A stretch of DNA of 18,895 bases, from the NCBI GenBank assembly GCA_023458315.1, contig JAEXAH010000091.1, positions 1 through 18,895 on the forward strand, given 5' to 3'. This DNA comes from Pseudomonadota bacterium. Lineage in GTDB: Bacteria > Pseudomonadota > Alphaproteobacteria > Rhodospirillales > Magnetospirillaceae. Positions 14,726 through 18,895 of the stretch are shown here, in pieces. Both the position numbers and the translations under genes were made by a program. Within the stretch, counting starts at the first letter, position 1, and every line of letters begins with the position of its first letter. The notes below the pieces were generated by a model. It had not been told where the DNA came from. It was given only the letters and a program-made list of their open reading frames with translations, and ran no database searches.

Positions 14726-15139
14726 TTATGGTTCCGGCGGCTTGCGCGGCGCCTCGAACGGCGCGGTGGCGGGCAGTTCGGGCGGCGGTTCGGCGGCTTC
14801 CACGGGGGCCGGAGCGGCGGGCTTGGCCGCCTCGTCCAGCGGCGGCAGCACCGGCGGTTCCAGGCTGCGGGCGATGTCGCCGGTGGGGTCCACCGTCTTT
14901 TCGATCTCGCGCCGCAACTGGTTGGGATCGGTCGCCTTTTCCACCTGGGTCTTCAGGTCGGCCAGTTCGCTTTCGCGCACCATGTCGTCGACGCCGCGCT
15001 GGAACTCGCCCGCCAGTTCGCGGGCCTTGCGGGTCCAGCGGCCGACCTGGCGCAGCACGTTGGGCAGGTCCTTGGGGCCGATGACGAGCAACGCCACCAC
15101 GGCCACCAAAGCCATTTCATCCCAGCCGATATCGAACAT
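14726..15139 (-). CDS. tatB: Sec-independent protein translocase TatB
   Basis: A 137-residue TatB, partner of TatC in signal-peptide recognition. The N-terminal FDIGWDEM with Glu8 at the start of the membrane helix and GPKDLP at the hinge are diagnostic of TatB rather than TatA. An amphipathic helix follows (LRQVGRWTRKARELAGEFQ), then an acidic region, then a Pro/Ala-rich C-terminus. It starts 32 bases after tatA, with GGGGAG 11 bases before the ATG. Confidence 0.95.
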   Translation of the reverse strand: MFDIGWDEMALVAVVALLVIGPKDLPNVLRQVGRWTRKARELAGEFQRGVDDMVRESELADLKTQVEKATDPNQLRREIEKTVDPTGDIARSLEPPVLPPLDEAAKPAAPAPVEAAEPPPELPATAPFEAPRKPPEP

Positions 15140-15171
15140 ATGCCCAGAAACTCCCCGGCCGCCCTAAAACG

Positions 15172-15402
15172 TCAATGCTTGACGTTATCCTTCTCCGCCG
15201 TCTTGGCGGCGGCCTGACCGTCGATCTGCTGCTGCGACTTGGCAGCGGCGTCGCCGCCGTCTTCCTCGTCGGCGAGGCCCTTCTTGAAGGCCTTCACGCC
15301 CTTGGCCATGTCGCCCATCAGCTTGGGGATCTTGCCGGCGCCGAACAGCAACAGCACGATGACCAGAACGATCAGCCAGTGCCAAATGCTGAAACTACCC
15401 AT
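15172..15402 (-). CDS. tatA: Sec-independent protein translocase TatA
   Basis: A 76-residue pore-forming TatA. It has a short N-terminus, a membrane helix (WHWLIVLVIVLLLFGAGK), the hinge GKIPKL and an amphipathic helix (MGDMAKGVKAFKKGL), then an acidic, Gln/Ala-rich tail. The lack of an early Glu in the helix and the FGAGKIP hinge separate it from TatB. AGGAG lies 9 bases before the ATG. It is first of tatA-tatB-tatC, 99 bases after scpB; I could not assign promoter boxes or a terminator in that gap. Confidence 0.95.
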   Translation of the reverse strand: MGSFSIWHWLIVLVIVLLLFGAGKIPKLMGDMAKGVKAFKKGLADEEDGGDAAAKSQQQIDGQAAAKTAEKDNVKH

Positions 15403-15501
15403 CGAGCGTCACTCCTGCCCTAGCGTTACATGAATATCGGGTCGGGCGCGGATCATCGCAGAAGAGCGTCATGGCCGCAACCGCCCTGGTAAGACAATTC
15501 C

Positions 15502-16155
15502 CTACTCGGACAGGCCCAGCAGTTCCTCGTCGTCCAGCGGTTCGATCTCGGGTTCCGCATCATCTTCCAACGTGTCCACCGGCGCATCGCCCTCGACCGC
15601 GCGGTTGCCGTAGGCGTCGGCGGCCGGACGGGTATCCAACAGCCCGGCGGCCTTCAGCTCCTTGAGGTTGGGCAAGTCCTCCAGGCTTTCCAGGCCGAAA
15701 TGGTCCAGGAAGGCGTCGGACGTCGCCCATTGCAGCGGCCGCCCCGGCGTGCGGCGCCGCCCCTTGGGCCGGATCCACCCCGCCTCGAACAGCAGGTCCA
15801 GCGTGCCCTTGCTGAGCGCCACGCCGCGCACTTCCTCGATCTCGGCGCGGGTGATGGGCTGGTTGTAGGCGATGATGGCCAGAACCTCGATGGCGGCGCG
15901 CGACAGGCGGCGGGTCAGGGTCTGTTCGATCATCAATTGCCCGGCCAGATCGGTGGCGGTGCGGAACGCCCATTTGCCCTCGCGCCGCATCAGATTGACG
16001 CCGCGCGGCGCGTATTGCGCCTGCAATTCCGCCAGCACCGCGGCCACCTCCACACCCTGGGGCAGACGTTCGCCCAAGGTGCGTTCGTCCAGCGGCTCGG
16101 CCGAGGCGAACAGGATGGCCTCGATCAGGCGCAAATGTTCCATCTCGACGCTCAC
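15502..16155 (-). CDS. scpB: Segregation and condensation protein ScpB
   Basis: The winged-helix partner of ScpA in the SMC condensin complex. The 217-residue protein has two winged-helix modules: EHLRLIEAILFASAEPLDER at the start and the second around LSRAAIEVLAIIAYNQPITR with EIEEVRGV. LFEAGWIRPKGRRRTPGRP is the usual wing segment. The C-terminal tail is very acidic (DDAEPEIEPLDDEELLG). The GTG start overlaps the scpA stop (GTGA, 4 bases), which is why I prefer it over the in-frame ATG four codons later. Confidence 0.95.
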   Translation of the reverse strand: MSVEMEHLRLIEAILFASAEPLDERTLGERLPQGVEVAAVLAELQAQYAPRGVNLMRREGKWAFRTATDLAGQLMIEQTLTRRLSRAAIEVLAIIAYNQPITRAEIEEVRGVALSKGTLDLLFEAGWIRPKGRRRTPGRPLQWATSDAFLDHFGLESLEDLPNLKELKAAGLLDTRPAADAYGNRAVEGDAPVDTLEDDAEPEIEPLDDEELLGLSE

Positions 16156-16937
16156 TGTTCCCCGCCTCCCAGCGACTTGACGTAAATGGGGCTATAGGCG
16201 CCGCCGTCCTGGCGCAGTTGCAGGCGGCCCTGCTTGGCCAGTTCCAGCGCGGCGATGAAGGTCGAGGCCACCGCCGATTTCATCTTCAGCGGGTCGCCCG
16301 CGATCTGCGGCAGATAGGACGACAGTACCGACCAGTCGGGCATGCGGCCCAGCAAATTCTCCAGCCGCCGCAGCGCATCCTCGACCGAATAAAGGTCGGG
16401 CGCCTCGATGGTCAGGGTGCGGACCGAGGTGCGGACGATGTGGTCGGCATAAGCCTTGAGCAGATCGAACAATTGCACGTCGAAAATGGAATGCGTCACC
16501 ACCGGCACGTCGTCGGGGGCGCCACGGCCAAAGAAATCGCGGCCCAGATGCGGACGGGTCATCAGGACGGTGCCCGATTTCTGCATGGCCTCCAGGCGGC
16601 GCAGGCGAAAGGCCAGCACCTCGGCCATCTCGGCGGCGCTGGGCATGCCCTCTTCCACCGGTTCCGGCTCGGGCAGCAGCAGGCGGGACTTGAGATAGGC
16701 CAGCCACGCCGCCATCACCAGATATTCGGCGGCCAGATCCAGATGCTTCTGCCGCACCCGCTGCACGAAGCCCAGATACTGGTCGGCCAGACGCAGGATG
16801 GAAATCTTGGCCAAATCCACCTTCTGCTCGCGCGCCAGACTCAGCAGCACGTCCAGCGGTCCCTCGAATCCGTCCAGGTCGAGCAACAGCCGCTCGCCCT
16901 CGCCCCGGCCCTCGCCCTCCTCGTCCTCGTGGAACAT
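16152..16937 (-). CDS. scpA: Segregation and condensation protein ScpA
   Basis: The kleisin subunit that bridges SMC heads and binds ScpB. In the 261-residue protein the N-terminal kleisin motif LDGFEGPLDVLLSLAREQKV (from about residue 20) is followed by ISILRLADQYL and by LDLAAEYLVMAAWLAYLKSR, a diagnostic ScpA helix. The C-terminal winged helix ends with STFIAALELAKQGRLQLRQ. The extreme N-terminus is acidic and Gly/Glu-rich. The ATG overlaps the M50 protease stop by one base (TGATG). The frame is open up to 17639, but that is a shadow of the protease gene. Confidence 0.95.
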   Translation of the reverse strand: MFHEDEEGEGRGEGERLLLDLDGFEGPLDVLLSLAREQKVDLAKISILRLADQYLGFVQRVRQKHLDLAAEYLVMAAWLAYLKSRLLLPEPEPVEEGMPSAAEMAEVLAFRLRRLEAMQKSGTVLMTRPHLGRDFFGRGAPDDVPVVTHSIFDVQLFDLLKAYADHIVRTSVRTLTIEAPDLYSVEDALRRLENLLGRMPDWSVLSSYLPQIAGDPLKMKSAVASTFIAALELAKQGRLQLRQDGGAYSPIYVKSLGGGEQ

Positions 16938-17623
16938 CAGAAATCCCCGAAGGCCGTGATCAGAACTTCCAGCAGGGCATTGACGGCGGGCTGGATCACC
17001 CATTCGAACGGGTCCAGCGGCAGGCCGAAATCCCGCGACAGCATGGGCAGCAGCACCAGCGCCAGCAACAGGATCACCATGCCCGCGCCTTCCAGCCGGG
17101 CCAGCGGCGCCGCCAGCGAACGCGGCAGGATGCCGACCAGCACGCGGCCGCCGTCCAGCGGCGGGATCGGCAGCATGTTGAACACCGCCAGCAACAGGTT
17201 GATGTTGATGGCGTAAACCAGATTGAGCCGCGCCCAGTCCACCGCCGCCTGGGGCAGCACCCCCACATAGCGCATCAGCAGGATGGCCAGGGTCGCCATC
17301 AGGATGTTGGCCAGCGGCCCGGCGGCGGCCACCGCCACCATGCCCCAGCGCGGCGAACGCAGGCGGCTGAAATTGACCGGCACCGGCTTGGCCCAGCCGA
17401 ACAGGAAGCCGCCCATCACCATCAGCATGGCGGGCAGGATCACCGTGCCGAACGGATCGATGTGGCGCAGCGGATTGAGCGACACCCGCCCCAGACGGCG
17501 GGCGGTATCGTCGCCCAGCGCCCAGGCGGCGAAACCGTGCGCGGCTTCGTGCAGGGTGATGGCGAACAGCACCGGCAGCGCCATCACCGAGATTTTTTGC
17601 ACGATGCCGATCAGGTCGATCAT
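16937..17623 (-). CDS. Site-2 protease family (M50) membrane metalloprotease
   Basis: A 228-residue polytopic membrane protein with the zinc motif HEAAH (25-29) in its first helix and the third ligand Asp157 in NMLPIPPLDGG. The intermediate AAAGPLANI segment (99-107) is typical of the short bacterial M50 branch. There is no PDZ domain, so it is not an RseP-type enzyme; the substrate is unknown. The ATG overlaps the nagZ stop (ATGA), and its own stop overlaps scpA, placing it tightly between peptidoglycan recycling and chromosome segregation genes. Confidence 0.93.
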   Translation of the reverse strand: MIDLIGIVQKISVMALPVLFAITLHEAAHGFAAWALGDDTARRLGRVSLNPLRHIDPFGTVILPAMLMVMGGFLFGWAKPVPVNFSRLRSPRWGMVAVAAAGPLANILMATLAILLMRYVGVLPQAAVDWARLNLVYAININLLLAVFNMLPIPPLDGGRVLVGILPRSLAAPLARLEGAGMVILLLALVLLPMLSRDFGLPLDPFEWVIQPAVNALLEVLITAFGDF

Positions 17624-18642
17624 GCCAGCAATCCGTCAACCGTATTGACGGCGGCGGCCACGTCGAAGGGCTGCGGCACCCGCTTTTGCCGCGCCGCCAC
17701 CGCCAGACGTTCCTGGGCGATGCCGGTCAGCGGCCGCAGGGCAGCGGCCACCGCCTGCATCTCGGCCATGTCGCCGTTGCAGTGCAGGACCAGATCGCAC
17801 CCGGCATCCAGCGCGGCGCGCGTGCGGTCCTCGAACCGGCCGCCCAACGCCTTCATGGACAGGTCATCCGAGACAAGAACCCCCCGGAAGCCGATGAGTC
17901 CACGGATGATTTCGTCGATCACCCGGGCCGAGGTGGTGGCCGGGGCGCGATCGTCGATGGCCTTGTAGACCACATGGGCGGTCATGGCCCACGGCGCGTC
18001 GGCCAGGGCGCGGAACGGCGGAAAATCCTGGGCCTCCAACTCGGCGCGGCTGGCCTCGACCACCGGCAGATCCAGGTGGGAATCCACCATGGAGCGGCCA
18101 TGGCCGGGGATGTGCTTGACCACCGGCAGCACGCCCTCGTCCAGCAGGCCGTCGCACACGGCGCGGCCCAGCGCCGCCACCATGTCCGGATTATGGCCGA
18201 AGGCGCGGTCGCCGATCACGTCGTGGGCGCCGGGAACCGGCACGTCCAGCACCGGGGCGCAATCCACGTCGATGCCCAGATCGGCCAATTCGCGGCCGAT
18301 CAGCCGGTAATTGAGGCGCAGGGCGGTTCGCGCGGCGTCCAGGTCGCGGGCGGCCAGTTGGGCGAAGGGCTCGCCCGCGGGCGCTTTCCGCCAATGGGGC
18401 GGCCGCAGGCGCTGCACCCGGCCGCCTTCCTGGTCGATCAGCACCGGCGCGTCGGCACGGCCCACGCACTCGCGCAAGGACCGCGCCAAAGCCCGTACCT
18501 GATCGGGATCGGCGACGTTGCGGGCGAACAGGATGAAGCCGAGCGGGTTCACCGCCTGGAAGAAGCGGCGCTCGTCATCGCCGAGAATCAGCCCGGCACA
18601 GCCCAGGATGGCGGCGGCGGGCGGCTGGTTATTTGCGGGCAA
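17620..18642 (-). CDS. nagZ: Beta-N-acetylhexosaminidase NagZ (GH3)
   Basis: Removes N-acetylglucosamine from anhydromuropeptides in cytoplasmic cell-wall recycling. The 340-residue GH3 protein has IDQEGGRVQRL (69-79), the NagZ loop KHIPGHGRSMVDSH (176-189) with the catalytic Asp-His dyad (Asp187/His189), and the nucleophile in VSDDLSM (Asp259). No signal peptide is present. The only in-frame start that keeps the AILGCAGLILGDDE N-terminus is TTG at 18642, with a weak AGGGA upstream; it overlaps the upstream SPOR gene by 14 bases. In some species its product controls beta-lactamase induction, but no such gene is in the window. Confidence 0.94.
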   Translation of the reverse strand: MPANNQPPAAAILGCAGLILGDDERRFFQAVNPLGFILFARNVADPDQVRALARSLRECVGRADAPVLIDQEGGRVQRLRPPHWRKAPAGEPFAQLAARDLDAARTALRLNYRLIGRELADLGIDVDCAPVLDVPVPGAHDVIGDRAFGHNPDMVAALGRAVCDGLLDEGVLPVVKHIPGHGRSMVDSHLDLPVVEASRAELEAQDFPPFRALADAPWAMTAHVVYKAIDDRAPATTSARVIDEIIRGLIGFRGVLVSDDLSMKALGGRFEDRTRAALDAGCDLVLHCNGDMAEMQAVAAALRPLTGIAQERLAVAARQKRVPQPFDVAAAVNTVDGLLA

Positions 18643-18895
18643 CGATGCATCCCTGGTTGCGGGTTTTCAGTTCAGCGCACAAATGCCGCGCCGCCTGTTC
18701 CGACAGCGGACCGGCGCGCAGACGCCAGAAGGTGCCTTTTTCGCCCAGTTCCACCCGAACCACGTCGGATTTCAGGCTGCCCAGCAGATCGTTATTGGTG
18801 CGCTGGATGCGTCCCCATTCCTTTTCGGCGTCGGGAGCGGTGCGCAAGGCACCCAACTGGATCAGGTAATCGCCACCGGCCGGGGTCTTGGGCAC
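18629..18895 (-). CDS. SPOR domain protein (C-terminal part, cut by window edge)
   Basis: The last 88 codons of a protein whose beginning lies beyond the right edge; the GTG at 18895 is probably internal. GGDYLIQLGALRTAPDAEKE begins a SPOR domain, and VVRVELGEKGTFWRLRAGPL with the final ELKTRNQGCIVARK completes it. SPOR domains bind denuded septal peptidoglycan. In many alphaproteobacteria a SPOR protein follows argS and precedes nagZ, and this arrangement fits. The part that would show a membrane anchor is not visible. Confidence 0.88.
   Translation of the reverse strand: MPKTPAGGDYLIQLGALRTAPDAEKEWGRIQRTNNDLLGSLKSDVVRVELGEKGTFWRLRAGPLSEQAARHLCAELKTRNQGCIVARK

Noticed and set aside
12716..15217. 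833-codon open frame on the plus strand opposite serS, tatC and tatB
   Set aside because: It is antisense to three well-recognised genes, its translation is His/Gln/Arg-rich without any family pattern, and such long antisense frames are normal at this GC content.
16938..17639. N-terminal extension of scpA through the M50 gene
   Set aside because: Open frame only. ScpA similarity begins at the ATG at 16937, which overlaps the protease stop as TGATG.
18640..18650. ATG at 18650 as the nagZ start
   Set aside because: It is out of frame with nagZ; the in-frame start is the TTG at 18642.
1..18895. tRNA, rRNA, riboswitch, insertion sequence or prophage
   Set aside because: Intergenic gaps are all under 200 bases and were read for cloverleaf-like arms and known gene ends. 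No transposase, integrase or phage protein was seen.

Overview
The window is 18.9 kb of high-GC DNA, densely packed with genes, many of which overlap by 1-4 bases. It reads as an alphaproteobacterial chromosome, probably a Rhodospirillales member such as a Magnetospirillum relative. That guess rests on gene order and protein style only. Nearly everything is vertically conserved core material: no phage, transposase, CRISPR array, tRNA or rRNA was found.

Layout, left to right. (1) 1-198: a non-coding end carrying a perfect 23-bp inverted repeat. (2) 199-1041 (-): a squalene/phytoene-synthase-fold protein that has lost its catalytic aspartates and resembles the mitochondrial complex I assembly factor NDUFAF6. 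(3) 1125-3996 (+): the divergent operon hpnC-hpnD-hpnE, which makes squalene from farnesyl diphosphate. (4) 4095-5361 (+): an iron superoxide dismutase (sodB) and the peptidoglycan-associated lipoprotein Pal, each followed by a hairpin. (5) 5437-8788 (-): yajC-secD-secF plus a small Mth938/NDUFAF3-like gene. (6) 8958-9812 (+): a DUF815 AAA+ ATPase. (7) 9827-18895 (-): a long same-strand array. In its own reading order it is SPOR protein (cut by the window edge), nagZ, M50 protease, scpA, scpB, tatA, tatB, tatC, serS, surE, pcm, a LysM/LytM lipoprotein, and perhaps a 41-residue membrane peptide.

Functionally the window is about the cell envelope: Sec and Tat protein export, peptidoglycan recycling and division (NagZ, SPOR, NlpD-like lipoprotein, Pal), squalene/hopanoid precursors, protein and nucleotide maintenance (Pcm, SurE), chromosome condensation (ScpAB) and seryl-tRNA synthesis.

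The points most worth a second look are the two complex I assembly-factor relatives flanking a plus-strand hpnCDE-sodB-pal block, the zinc-site loss in the LytM lipoprotein, the possible tiny membrane protein, and the inverted repeat at the left edge. I saw no convincing new multi-gene system.
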